Shown: piece after piece, positions 1 to 6,831 of the stretch
Layout: the number at the start of each line of letters is the position of its first letter
Numbering within the stretch: the first letter of the stretch is position 1
NCBI GenBank assembly: GCA_018902765.1
Contig: JAHIQC010000111.1
Span: 1-12,367, forward strand
Origin: Actinomycetota bacterium
GTDB lineage: Bacteria; Actinomycetota; Coriobacteriia; Anaerosomatales; JAHIQC01
Direction of reading: 5' to 3'
Length of the DNA stretch: 12,367 bases
Position numbers and translations under genes: made by a program
The notes under the pieces: model-generated
What the model was told of the DNA's origin: nothing
Database searches by the model: none
The model's input: the letters and a program-made list of their open reading frames with translations, nothing else

Positions 1-2
1 AC

Positions 3-362
3 GAGGACGAGTTGGCGGATGTGCGTCAGCGGATCAATCGCCTGAAGCACAATCCCGACGCGATGCTGCCCGAGGTCGATTTCGATTCCGCCGAGGAGCA
101 GAACCAGGCTCTCGCACTTGCCGCGGAGAAGTCCGAGAGTGTCGAGATGATCAAACAAGCCGGCGCCGACAAGAAGGCCTTAGGTCAGCGGATCCGAGAC
201 ATCAACGCGGAACTTGGACGCTTGCTCGAGCCGCTCGAGCGCCAGCTGACGTCTGAGTTGGAGCTTCTTGAGGGCCAGTCTGCAGCGGCTGAGGTGTTCA
301 CTGATCGGACCTACCCGTTTTGCCTATGGAACCCCCTTGAGATTCAAGACAAGGCTCGCTGA
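3..362 (+). CDS. 3' end of an unrecognised charged, helical protein (5' truncated)
   Basis: The reading frame is open from the window edge (Glu-Asp-Glu-Leu-Ala...) to a TGA at 360-362, giving 119 visible residues. A TTG at position 12 is in frame, but the frame is open upstream of it and no ribosome binding site can be seen, so I read this as the C-terminal part of a longer gene. The segment is rich in Glu, Lys, Arg, Gln, Ala and Leu and should be mostly alpha-helical. The stretch around residues 45-90, which includes an Ile-Arg-Asp-Ile-Asn-Ala-Glu-Leu-Gly-Arg-Leu-Leu run, looks like a coiled coil. The last 20 or so residues change character (Tyr-Pro-Phe-Cys-Leu-Trp-Asn-Pro) and may form a small cap or interaction motif. 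I see no catalytic motif, signal peptide or membrane segment. The family is not recognised and no function is assigned. Confidence 0.6.
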   Translation, partial: EDELADVRQRINRLKHNPDAMLPEVDFDSAEEQNQALALAAEKSESVEMIKQAGADKKALGQRIRDINAELGRLLEPLERQLTSELELLEGQSAAAEVFTDRTYPFCLWNPLEIQDKAR

Positions 363-391
363 TTCGTCGGTATGGCGCACCCGTTGATGCG

Positions 392-400
392 TGCTATCAT
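392..400 (+). promoter_or_regulatory. Candidate extended -10 promoter for the ferredoxin gene
   Basis: A TG dinucleotide at 392-393, one base, then TATCAT at 395-400 makes an extended -10 element (TGnTATCAT, 5 of 6 to TATAAT). No good -35 box lies 16-18 bp upstream. Transcription would start near 407, leaving a leader of about 40 nt before the ferredoxin ATG. The gap to the previous gene (86 nt) is long enough for a promoter. This is a pattern match only. Confidence 0.35.
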
Positions 401-430
401 GACCGCACCGTTTGGCGGATTCGCGCCGTG

Positions 431-439
431 AGGAAAGGA
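431..439 (+). promoter_or_regulatory. Ribosome binding site fixing the ferredoxin start
   Basis: The purine run AGGAAAGGA ends 9 nt before the ATG at 449. It overlaps the first codons that would follow an upstream GTG at 428. This favours the ATG at 449 and makes the extra seven residues of the longer frame leader sequence rather than protein. Confidence 0.7.
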
Positions 440-448
440 ACTCCAGAT

Positions 449-622
449 ATGTCTATTCCTGTTGTGGATAAGGATCTGTGCACGGCTTGTGGCATCTGTG
501 TCGATGAGTGCCCGCAGGCTTGCTACGACCTTGAGGACGTTGCTGTTCTAGCTCGTCCCGACGACTGTACCGAGTGTGGGATCTGCGTCGATGCGTGCCC
601 GAATGAGGCCATCACGATGTAG
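449..622 (+). CDS. 2[4Fe-4S] bacterial-type ferredoxin, 57 aa
   Basis: A small, acidic, soluble electron carrier that shuttles low-potential electrons in the cytoplasm. Two classical cluster motifs are visible: Cys11-x2-Cys14-x2-Cys17-x3-Cys21-Pro and Cys40-x2-Cys43-x2-Cys46-x3-Cys50-Pro. As in clostridial-type ferredoxins, the last Cys of each motif should complete the cluster opened by the other. The length is normal for the family. There is no loop insertion or extra domain, although an additional Cys lies at position 25. The start at 449 is chosen because AGGAAAGGA precedes it at good spacing and family members begin just before the first motif. The gene is alone between an unrelated upstream gene and a strong terminator, so it is probably transcribed by itself. 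Rnf, whose subunit C lies 11 kb away, is a known ferredoxin partner; that specific pairing is inference. Confidence 0.95.
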   Translation: MSIPVVDKDLCTACGICVDECPQACYDLEDVAVLARPDDCTECGICVDACPNEAITM

Positions 623-647
623 TTCGTCCCTTATAGGGCGTTGAAAT

Positions 648-676
648 GAAAGACCGGGCGGTTTGCCCGGTCTTTC
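648..676. terminator. Bidirectional Rho-independent terminator
   Basis: A perfect 12-bp inverted repeat (GAAAGACCGGGC at 648-659, its complement at 665-676) with a 5-nt loop lies between the convergent ferredoxin and plsY genes. The stem has a GC-rich core and an A-rich/T-rich outer end, so both transcripts leave a U-containing tail: the stem end TCTTTC plus CTTCTCT on the plus strand, and TTTCATTTCAA on the minus strand. It starts 26 nt after the ferredoxin stop and ends 9 nt beyond the plsY stop. Confidence 0.85.
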
Positions 677-684
677 GTGCTTCT

Positions 685-1404
685 CTAGCCTCGAGGGCCC
701 ATTCGGTCGTTGACGTAGAGTCGGGGCTCATGGCCCTGGAGCATGCCGATGAAGCGCTTGTGGTGCGCCAGGTAGACCACGGCGCCCATGATCGATGCGA
801 AGCCCAGATCCGGGGAGCGCAACACGAAAGCGGCCACGGGCAGTGTGAGGGCCGCAGCAACCTGCCCGGCCATCATGTAGCGGGTGAGCGCGATCACGAG
901 TAGTCCCACTGCGACCACCGCCACGAAGTAGCGCCAGTCATAGGCGAGCATCGCGCCTCCGCCGGTGGCCAGGCCCTTCCCGGTCCGGGTGAAGCGCTTC
1001 TTGAGTATCGCCATCCACACAGAGTAGTTATGGCCCATCACGGCCCCAGCTACAGCGAGCATCGGTAGATACAAGAGGGGATTCTGGCTCCAAACAGAGT
1101 TCATGCTGGCCAGCGTGGCACCCCAGGGTTTCAGGAACATGCTCGCGTCGGCCGCCACGCCAAGAGTCCCGATCTTCGCTATCGAAACGGGTACGATGCC
1201 CTTCATCGCATCGGAGACCATCGCCACGACGAACCAACCCCATGAGCCCGTGGAGCGGCGAACATTCATCGCTCCGATATTGCCGGTGCCGTGCGCGGTG
1301 ATGTCCTCGTCTACCACGCGCCGCACTATGAGATAAGCGAACGGGATTGAGCCGACGAGATAACTCATCGCCAATGTGAGCGATGCTTGGACCCAGGCGT
1401 TCAC
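685..1404 (-). CDS. plsY: Glycerol-3-phosphate acyltransferase PlsY
   Basis: Integral membrane enzyme that transfers an acyl group from acyl-phosphate to glycerol-3-phosphate, the first committed step of bacterial phospholipid synthesis. The 239-residue product has the family signatures: Gly-Ser-Ile-Pro-Phe-Ala-Tyr in the first membrane helix (18-24), Gly-Thr-Gly-Asn-Ile-Gly-Ala-Met-Asn-Val-Arg-Arg (39-50), Gly-His-Asn (124-126) followed by Gly-Lys-Gly-Leu-Ala-Thr (142-147), and a C-terminal His-Lys-Arg-Phe-Ile-Gly-Met-Leu-Gln-Gly-His-Glu segment. Several hydrophobic helices are evident. It is somewhat longer than the usual 190-220 residues, with an insert around 75-110. Family members generally have Thr where Met46 lies. 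The GTG start at 1404 overlaps the kinase stop as GTGA; a longer frame to 1635 lies inside the kinase gene and is rejected. It is co-transcribed and probably translationally coupled with the upstream kinase. Confidence 0.92.
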   Translation of the reverse strand: MNAWVQASLTLAMSYLVGSIPFAYLIVRRVVDEDITAHGTGNIGAMNVRRSTGSWGWFVVAMVSDAMKGIVPVSIAKIGTLGVAADASMFLKPWGATLASMNSVWSQNPLLYLPMLAVAGAVMGHNYSVWMAILKKRFTRTGKGLATGGGAMLAYDWRYFVAVVAVGLLVIALTRYMMAGQVAAALTLPVAAFVLRSPDLGFASIMGAVVYLAHHKRFIGMLQGHEPRLYVNDRMGPRG

Positions 1405-2306
1405 TGGGAGTCCCCGGGAACGACGCACTCGATTGCCGCGGGCAGTATCTCGATCTCGTAGTGGTTCTGAAGCAGTACCTCGCCGTCGATCTGCGCGGGG
1501 ATGGGAACATCGCACTGTACGGATATGCGCGTATGTCGGCTCATGTGCACCGGTTTCATGCGGGTGTGCTTGCCCATGATCAGGAAGGGGAGGCGGAAGA
1601 GCGCCTCGGGCAAGGTGAACGGGTCGATCATGCACACATCGAATAGGCCATCATCGGGTTTCGCATCCGGGGTGATAAGGAAACCCCCGCCGTATGTGGG
1701 GCCCTGAGTGATCGCGATGATCAAAGTGTCGTGCAACTGGCGGGGCTCGCTATCAAACGCGATGTTCATCTTGAAGCTGTTCAGGTCGTGGAAGAGCACA
1801 TGAAGCAGCGCGGTGAGGTAGAGCCAAAGTCCTGAGCGCTTCGTGGTGACCTTGTACTCGACTGCCTTGGCGGTCACTTTCGCATCGAGACCGGCTGCAA
1901 AACTGTTGTTGAAGTAGGTGCCATTGCACACGCCTATATCGAAGCGCTTGCGAACGCCCGTGACGAGCTGAAGGGCCGCCTGAGCAAGATCGGTCGAGAC
2001 GCCCATGGTGCGCCTGGTGTCGTTGCCTGAACCCGTCGGCAGGATACCGAGCGTGGGCCGCGTGGCCTCGTCGATCGACATGAGGCCGTTGAGGACCTCG
2101 TGCACGGTGCCATCGCCGCCACACGCTACCACTAGATCGTAGCCCGAAGCGTTTGCTGCCAACTCGGTCGCATGGCCGGGACGCTCGGTGTGCACCGTGT
2201 CATGGGCCAGGTCGACCAGCAGTCGTTCAATCACGGGCAAGAGCTTGGAAGTCTCTCCATGCTTGGCTTCCGGATTGACGATCAGAAGGGCTTTGCCGGT
2301 CGACAT
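1401..2306 (-). CDS. Diacylglycerol kinase-family lipid kinase (DgkB/YegS type)
   Basis: Soluble or membrane-peripheral lipid kinase of the DAGK catalytic family, expected to phosphorylate diacylglycerol or a related lipid with ATP and so return it to phosphatidic acid. In 301 residues the nucleotide-binding signature Gly-Gly-Asp-Gly-Thr lies at 63-67. The second glycine-rich signature Pro-Thr-Gly-Ser-Gly-Asn-Asp lies at 90-96. A late Gln-Ile-Asp-Gly-Glu motif, typical of the C-terminal beta-rich domain, is also present. The N-terminal Leu-Leu-Ile-Val-Asn-Pro strand is the usual opening of the fold. I chose the ATG at 2306 because family proteins begin just before this strand and a GAGG stretch precedes it; an in-frame extension to 2381 runs into the tRNA promoter region. 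Downstream plsY overlaps by 4 nt, linking diacylglycerol recycling with phosphatidic acid synthesis. The exact lipid substrate cannot be read from sequence. Confidence 0.9.
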   Translation of the reverse strand: MSTGKALLIVNPEAKHGETSKLLPVIERLLVDLAHDTVHTERPGHATELAANASGYDLVVACGGDGTVHEVLNGLMSIDEATRPTLGILPTGSGNDTRRTMGVSTDLAQAALQLVTGVRKRFDIGVCNGTYFNNSFAAGLDAKVTAKAVEYKVTTKRSGLWLYLTALLHVLFHDLNSFKMNIAFDSEPRQLHDTLIIAITQGPTYGGGFLITPDAKPDDGLFDVCMIDPFTLPEALFRLPFLIMGKHTRMKPVHMSRHTRISVQCDVPIPAQIDGEVLLQNHYEIEILPAAIECVVPGDSQ

Positions 2307-2383
2307 TGTGTCCTCGCTTCTCCTCGCCCGCAGACTGTCTGGAGGCAGATGTGTGTGGTACTCTGCGTTGCGCATCACCATGC

Positions 2384-2459
2384 GCCCTCTTAGCTCAGAG
2401 GATAGAGCGTCTGCCTCCGGAGCAGAAGGCCGTAGGTTCGAATCCTACAGAGGGCACCA
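2384..2459 (+). tRNA. tRNA-Arg, anticodon CCG
   Basis: A complete 76-nt cloverleaf. The acceptor stem GCCCTCT (2384-2390) pairs perfectly with AGAGGGC (2449-2455). The D arm has stems GCTC/GAGC. The anticodon stem TCTGC/GCAGA (2410-2414 and 2422-2426) encloses the loop CTCCGGA with anticodon CCG, which reads the Arg codon CGG. The T arm is GTAGG-TTCGAAT-CCTAC. Discriminator base A and an encoded CCA end follow (2456-2459). It stands alone, divergent from the kinase gene and convergent with the EF-G paralog. Confidence 0.97.
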
Positions 2460-2460
2460 T

Positions 2461-2511
2461 GAGAATCGAATGGACCCCGGCCACAATCGGTCGGGGTCCA
2501 TTGATATTCTC
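2461..2511. terminator. Long hairpin between tRNA-Arg and the convergent EF-G paralog
   Basis: A 14-bp stem (2469-2482 with 2489-2502, one G-T pair, 6-nt loop) has the core AATGGACCCCG and its complement. An outer 6-bp stem (GAGAAT with ATTCTC, 2461-2466 with 2506-2511) extends it beyond a small internal loop. It begins immediately after the tRNA CCA and ends 20 nt before the EF-G paralog stop, where a shared terminator is expected. There is no long U tract on either strand, so it may act as a weak terminator or as a transcript-end-stabilising hairpin. Confidence 0.65.
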
Positions 2512-2530
2512 AAGCACTGACTCCTGGCGC

Positions 2531-4600
2531 CTAGTGACCCTCGGCTCGTTCTTTCAGGTACTGGTCGACGAGCCTGCTTTGCACATCTGCGGGCACCGGC
2601 TCATACGAGTCGATCGTGATGGTGTACGTGCCCGTACCACTGCTGATCGAGCGCAGATGCGGCGAGTAGTGCACGACCTCCGCGTACGGTGCTTGGGCCT
2701 TGATGACCTGTACTCCCGCAGATGGCGCATCCATGCCGAGGATACGACCACGGATGGAGCTGACGTCACCCATAACGGCGCCGGCGAACTCGTCAGGTAC
2801 CTCGATATCGAGGGTCGCCATCGGCTCGAGCAAGATCAGATCAGCCTTCTCCGCAGCGGCCTTGAAGCCGATGCGGGCTGCGGTCTTGAACGCCATTTCG
2901 TTCGAGTCGACCGCGTGGTACGAGCCGTCGTAGACCGCGACCTTGACGTCCACCAAGGGGTAGCCCGCCAAGGCGCCGTGCACGATCGTCTCCTGCACGC
3001 CTTTGTCGACCGCCGGGATGTACTGACGCGGTATCCTGCCTCCGACGATCTCATCGACGAACTCGTACCCCTTGCCCGGATTGGGTTCGATGCGAAGCCA
3101 GCAATCAGCGAACTGTCCGGAGCCGCCCGTCTGCTTCTTGTGGCGTCCCTGCGCCTGCGCGGACTTGCGGATCGTCTCCCGGTAGGGGATGCGAAGGTTC
3201 TCAAGTTCCGCTTCGACATGGAAGCGCTCATGAAGGCGGGAAAGCAGAACGTCGATCGCCGTCTCTCCGATAGCATTGATGACGGTCTGATGAGTCTCCT
3301 CATCGCGGCTCAGTGTCAGCGACGGCTCTTCGTCGACGATGGACTTGAGCGCTGTGCCGAGCTTGTCTTCGTCCGCTTTGGTCTTGGCCACGATCGCCAC
3401 GGGGTACAGCGGCTCGGGTAGTGGCAGCGCGGTGAACTGAACCCCGCCCTTTTCGGAAAGCGTGTCGTTGGTGAGCGTCTCGCTCAACTTGGCAAGAACC
3501 GCGATGTCGCCGGCAGGTGCGCCCTCGATATCCGTAGTCTCCTTGCCAAGGGCTTTCAAGACATGGCCGATTCGCTCCTTCTTGCCGGTGCGTGAGTTGA
3601 TCAACTCGCAGTTGGGCGTGAGGGTGCCTGAGACCACTTTTACAAATGACAGGCGACCCACGTAAGGATCCGAGAGGGTCTTGAACACATGCCCGCTCAG
3701 TTCTCCACTAGTCGAGAAGGGGACATCCTGGCCGTCGACGGTGTGCAAAGGGCCGTGCGCTGTTGGCTCAGGAAAGAACGTGACGATCTCGTCCATGAGA
3801 TCCTTGATCCCTTGGAGCTTGAGGGCCGATCCGACGAAGACGGGGATGACCTTGCTCTGAGCGATCGCGAGCCCGAGGAGCGTCTCGAGATCCTCTTGGG
3901 TGAGCGGCTCTCCCTCAAGGTACTTCATCATGAGATCGTCATCGGCTTCGGCCGTCTTGTCAGCCAATTGGTCGCGTGCCGCAGAAGCGGCATCGGCGAA
4001 TTCGGCGGGGATATCATCCATGTGCTCCCCGTCGGCCTCGTGGTGGTACGCCTTCATCCTGATGATGTCGACGACTCCATGGAACTGGGCCTCAGCGCCC
4101 ATTGGGAGCTGAACGGGAATCACGCGATCACCGAAGGCAGCAGTGAGTTTCGCCATCACCGCGTCGAAATTCGCGTGCTCCTTGTCCATCCTGTTGATGA
4201 ACACGGCACGGGCTATGCCCATGTCTCCGGCGATCTTCCATAGTCGTTGCGTCTGGACCTGGGGGCCGTGGACGGCGTCCACCACGAACAGCGCCATCTC
4301 GGCCGCTTCCATGCCAGCGATCGCATCGCCGATGAAATCCGCGTAGCCGGGGGTGTCGATCACGTTGATCTTCACGCCCTCATGTACTACGGGTGCGAGA
4401 GCAAGATTGATGCTCATCTTGCGCTTGATCTCTTCGGAATCGTAGTCGAGATCTGAGTGTTCCTCGTCTACGCTCCCCAAGCGTTTGGTCGCGCCGGCCA
4501 TGTAGAGCATTGCCTCTGCTAGAGAGGTCTTTCCCGCACCGCCGTGGCCGACAAGAACGACGTTGCGGATCTTCTCAGTGCTCGGTGCTCCCAAGTGCAT
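2531..4600 (-). CDS. fusA2: EF-G paralog (EF-G2 / elongation factor G-like GTPase)
   Basis: Translational GTPase of the EF-G fold, 689 residues, which is normal for the family. The P-loop Gly-His-Gly-Gly-Ala-Gly-Lys-Thr is at 18-25, the switch II motif Asp-Thr-Pro-Gly-Tyr at 82-86, and the base-recognition motif Asn-Arg-Met-Asp at 136-139. Domains II to V follow with recognisable EF-G-like sequence. It is not canonical EF-G: the P-loop lacks the usual His-Ile-Asp-Ala-Gly-Lys, the switch I region reads Lys-Met-Ser-Ile-Asn instead of Arg-Gly-Ile-Thr-Ile, and the catalytic His of DTPGH is Tyr86. These are traits of the EF-G-like paralog group, whose role is unclear. It also stands alone instead of next to rpsL, rpsG and tuf. 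The ATG at 4600 has a strong AGGAGG only about 2 nt upstream, unusually close. In-frame GTG (4663) and ATG (4642) codons further upstream have weaker signals, so the start is somewhat uncertain. Confidence 0.9.
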   Translation of the reverse strand: MHLGAPSTEKIRNVVLVGHGGAGKTSLAEAMLYMAGATKRLGSVDEEHSDLDYDSEEIKRKMSINLALAPVVHEGVKINVIDTPGYADFIGDAIAGMEAAEMALFVVDAVHGPQVQTQRLWKIAGDMGIARAVFINRMDKEHANFDAVMAKLTAAFGDRVIPVQLPMGAEAQFHGVVDIIRMKAYHHEADGEHMDDIPAEFADAASAARDQLADKTAEADDDLMMKYLEGEPLTQEDLETLLGLAIAQSKVIPVFVGSALKLQGIKDLMDEIVTFFPEPTAHGPLHTVDGQDVPFSTSGELSGHVFKTLSDPYVGRLSFVKVVSGTLTPNCELINSRTGKKERIGHVLKALGKETTDIEGAPAGDIAVLAKLSETLTNDTLSEKGGVQFTALPLPEPLYPVAIVAKTKADEDKLGTALKSIVDEEPSLTLSRDEETHQTVINAIGETAIDVLLSRLHERFHVEAELENLRIPYRETIRKSAQAQGRHKKQTGGSGQFADCWLRIEPNPGKGYEFVDEIVGGRIPRQYIPAVDKGVQETIVHGALAGYPLVDVKVAVYDGSYHAVDSNEMAFKTAARIGFKAAAEKADLILLEPMATLDIEVPDEFAGAVMGDVSSIRGRILGMDAPSAGVQVIKAQAPYAEVVHYSPHLRSISSGTGTYTITIDSYEPVPADVQSRLVDQYLKERAEGH

Positions 4601-4681
4601 CTCCTCCTCGGGTCGAGCCGCCAGGTGTCCGTTGCACCCCATTGTGCAGCGGATGGAGCCCACACACGGTTAGCATACTCC

Positions 4682-4710
4682 TTATCAGCGCGTGTCCACA
4701 CTGATAGAAT
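4682..4710 (+). promoter_or_regulatory. Sigma-70-type promoter for the prolyl isomerase-TPR-ndk run
   Basis: TTATCA (4682-4687, 4 of 6 to TTGACA), a 17-bp spacer, and TAGAAT (4705-4710, 5 of 6 to TATAAT) preceded by an extended TG at 4702-4703. Predicted start is near 4717, giving a leader of about 57 nt. It lies in the divergent gap between the EF-G paralog and the isomerase gene. No equally good promoter was found on the minus strand for the EF-G paralog. Confidence 0.6.
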
Positions 4711-4759
4711 GACAACCTGCCGCGGGCTTCAAAGCGGCATATGGATTGTTCGTACCCTT

Positions 4760-4765
4760 GGAGGA
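4760..4765 (+). promoter_or_regulatory. Ribosome binding site fixing the prolyl isomerase start
   Basis: GGAGGA ends 8 nt before the ATG at 4774. An in-frame ATG at 4741 lies upstream of this site, and an ATG at 4767 is in a different frame and too close to the site. The lipoprotein signal peptide also begins correctly at 4774. Confidence 0.75.
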
Positions 4766-4773
4766 CATGTCTG

Positions 4774-5430
4774 ATGTCACGACCTTTCGCACGAGTTCCC
4801 GTAGTGCTTCTAGCCGTCGCCCTTGTGGCTTCGATCTTTGTTGTTCAGGGTTGCGCAACGCAGAAGACAGACTCCACCGACAAGGTGGCCGAAGAGTCGA
4901 CGACGACCGAGCAATCGGCGGCGCCGCAGGTACCCCAGGAGGGCGATTTGTACACTTCAGGATACGCAGCGAACGGCAAGGAGATCGCGGTCATTCAGAC
5001 CGACAAGGGCGTCATCAAGTTCGAGTTCTATGCGAAGGATGCGCCGAACACCGTAGGCGCGTTCATCGAGCTGGCGCAGGCCGGCTTCTACGATGGCACC
5101 AAATTCCACAGGGTGGAGCCCGCATTCGTCATTCAGGGTGGAGATCCGCTGTCCAAGACCGACGATCCTATGGTTGGCACCGGCGGCCCGGGCTACTCAC
5201 TGAAGGCGGAGTTCGGCTCTCGTCAGCATCTTGATGGCTCTGTGGCCATGGCACGCTCCCAGGATCCTGATTCCGCCGGGTCCCAGTTCTACATCTGTCT
5301 TGGCCCCCAACCGTTCCTTGACGGGAATTACACGGTCTTCGGCCAGGTGATCGAGGGAATGGATGTCGTCAAGCAGATCGGCGTCGGTGACGCGATGAAC
5401 TCAGTGACCATCGAGAACGCGAACCAGTAG
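4774..5430 (+). CDS. Cyclophilin-type peptidyl-prolyl cis-trans isomerase, lipoprotein
   Basis: Extracytoplasmic, membrane-tethered folding enzyme that interconverts cis and trans X-Pro bonds. The 218-residue product starts with a lipoprotein signal peptide: Arg at positions 3 and 7, a hydrophobic core at 10-24, and a lipobox-like Val-Val-Gln-Gly-Cys ending at Cys27. A Ser/Thr/Glu-rich linker (28-60) follows. The cyclophilin domain runs from about 70 to 216 and contains Phe-His-Arg with the catalytic Arg113, Phe-Val-Ile-Gln-Gly-Gly-Asp (118-124), Gly-Ser-Val-Ala-Met-Ala-Arg (155-161), Ser-Gln-Phe-Tyr-Ile (170-174) and [10 protein letters not shown] (181-190). The domain is compact, like bacterial PpiB. 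The gene heads a plus-strand run, with the TPR protein gene starting 15 nt after its stop. A likely role is folding or quality control of exported proteins; the substrates are unknown. Confidence 0.93.
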   Translation: MSRPFARVPVVLLAVALVASIFVVQGCATQKTDSTDKVAEESTTTEQSAAPQVPQEGDLYTSGYAANGKEIAVIQTDKGVIKFEFYAKDAPNTVGAFIELAQAGFYDGTKFHRVEPAFVIQGGDPLSKTDDPMVGTGGPGYSLKAEFGSRQHLDGSVAMARSQDPDSAGSQFYICLGPQPFLDGNYTVFGQVIEGMDVVKQIGVGDAMNSVTIENANQ

Positions 5431-5445
5431 CCGGAAGGCGACCTC

Positions 5446-6786
5446 TTGGACCAAGCGCGCTTTTCTGAGGCAAAAGCAGCATATGACTCCGGTGATTTCC
5501 GCACGGCGGCGAAGAGCTTCCTGGCAGCGGCCGGACGCGGGACTGACGGCAATGGTGCCGCGTATCACATGGCGGGCAATTCGCTTATGCGCTTGCGCCG
5601 TCACGCCGATGCGGTGACTGTATATGGCCACGCGTTGCGCGATGAGCTCTACGAAAAACGTGGGGCGATTCAGGCGAATATGGCTGCGGCCCAAGTGGCA
5701 CTCGGCGAGTACGCTGAGGCCGTAGAGGGTTATCGGGCCGCCTCGGAGGAGTCGGATTACCCCACGCCGCACAAGGCGCTTCAAGGTATGGCTGGCGCTT
5801 TGGTCGAGATGGGCCGCTATGAAGAGGCCGCCGGTGCCTATCGTCAGGCAGCATTGGACTCGGACAATCCCGATCCCGGGAAGTCCTTGAACAACCTGGG
5901 GCTCTGCTTCATGGCTATCGGGCGACCCGGCGACGCGGTGGAGGCCTACAAGGCCGCCCTGGGCTTTGATACCTATGCGGGTCGCGGAAAGGCGCTTGCG
6001 AACCTCGGCATTGCCTTTGCCGCCATGGGCGAGCACAAGGAGGCCGTCAAAGCCTTTGAGAAGGCGACGCAGCTGCACGGACACCCGCTCTCACAGCCAG
6101 CCATAGACACCTTTGAATCCAGCCGTGCCGCGCTCACATCTCCGCAGCGCGAAGTCGTGGATGGATGGCAGACGGGCGAGATCCCGCCGGTCATATCCCC
6201 AGTTACATCGGTGATGGATGATGACGAACCGACGCTGTCCTACGTACCGCCCTCAGGTGATCCCGCAAGCACAGGGGAGCTGTTCGGTGATACCGAGGAG
6301 TCGGCGTTCTTCACGGCCACCGAGGACGAACTCAAGGAGCAGGACCGTGCGCAACGCCGTGAGCAGCGCGATGCACGCCGAGAGCAACGCAATCCTTGGC
6401 AGCTCCCGCTGACCATCGTGGTGGCGGTACTGGTTCTCCTCTCGTTCCTCGCGGCGCTGTACTTCGCAGGCTATGGTTTCCCGACGCAGAAGATGACCGC
6501 AGAAGGAATGTTGACCTCTCGTGCCGAAGGACAACCTGTCGACGGCTACTGGGTCGCCGTTCCCAAGGGCGACGTTGAAAAAGAGATGTCCAAGGTGCCC
6601 GCGATGATTAAGGATTTCCAGGTCGGCCCGATCGATCGATCAGCTCGGACCTCGAAGGTCGACATCACCGTCACTCCTCAGAACGGTGCGCCGCTTCGTT
6701 ACACCGTGACCGTGACACGTGAGGGTGTTGGTTGGAAGGTCAGCGGGATCGAGAATGACTGGGGTACCTCCGGCAAGAGCGAATAG
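5446..6786 (+). CDS. TPR-repeat protein with a single membrane anchor and extracytoplasmic C-terminal domain
   Basis: A 446-residue protein of unknown function. Residues 1-215 are tandem tetratricopeptide-like helical pairs, with recurrent patterns such as Gly-Glu-Tyr-Ala-Glu-Ala-Val-Glu-Gly-Tyr and Gly-Arg-Tyr-Glu-Glu-Ala-Ala-Gly-Ala-Tyr spaced about 35-38 residues apart. TPRs normally bind partner proteins. A disordered, acidic Pro/Ser/Asp-rich linker (about 245-300) leads to a very Arg-rich stretch (301-316) and one hydrophobic helix (about 319-341). The basic stretch places the TPRs in the cytoplasm and residues 345-446 outside. The outer domain is a small alpha/beta region with a beta-rich end, resembling NTF2-like stress or penicillin-binding accessory domains, but I cannot assign a family. 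The start is a TTG with GGAAGG 7 nt upstream. It probably forms one transcript with the preceding isomerase and following ndk, though the functional connection is unclear. Confidence 0.85.
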   Translation: MDQARFSEAKAAYDSGDFRTAAKSFLAAAGRGTDGNGAAYHMAGNSLMRLRRHADAVTVYGHALRDELYEKRGAIQANMAAAQVALGEYAEAVEGYRAASEESDYPTPHKALQGMAGALVEMGRYEEAAGAYRQAALDSDNPDPGKSLNNLGLCFMAIGRPGDAVEAYKAALGFDTYAGRGKALANLGIAFAAMGEHKEAVKAFEKATQLHGHPLSQPAIDTFESSRAALTSPQREVVDGWQTGEIPPVISPVTSVMDDDEPTLSYVPPSGDPASTGELFGDTEESAFFTATEDELKEQDRAQRREQRDARREQRNPWQLPLTIVVAVLVLLSFLAALYFAGYGFPTQKMTAEGMLTSRAEGQPVDGYWVAVPKGDVEKEMSKVPAMIKDFQVGPIDRSARTSKVDITVTPQNGAPLRYTVTVTREGVGWKVSGIENDWGTSGKSE

Positions 6787-6831
6787 CGCCTCTTTGCCGT
6801 TTACATGAACGCACAATGAAAGGGATTTCAA

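Noticed and set aside
2340..2418. GGAGGCAGA upstream of the tRNA is complementary to TCTGCCTCC in its anticodon arm
   Set aside because: The upstream copy falls where the tRNA promoter should be and is probably not transcribed. A 9-nt match over this distance can arise by chance.
2306..3421. A 371-residue open frame on the plus strand opposite the EF-G paralog
   Set aside because: It runs through the tRNA gene and antisense to a clearly conserved GTPase, has no ribosome binding site, and reads as Arg/Asp/Val-rich antisense sequence. It is a shadow of high-GC coding DNA.
4600..4716. A minus-strand promoter for the EF-G paralog
   Set aside because: TGGACA and TATGCT are present but separated by only 15 bp, and TTGTCA is too far from any -10 box. 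No combination was convincing.
5401..6084. A 227-residue minus-strand frame opposite the TPR gene
   Set aside because: It overlaps the end of the prolyl isomerase gene and the TPR repeats, which have recognisable protein patterns on the plus strand. No start signal or motif was seen on the minus strand.
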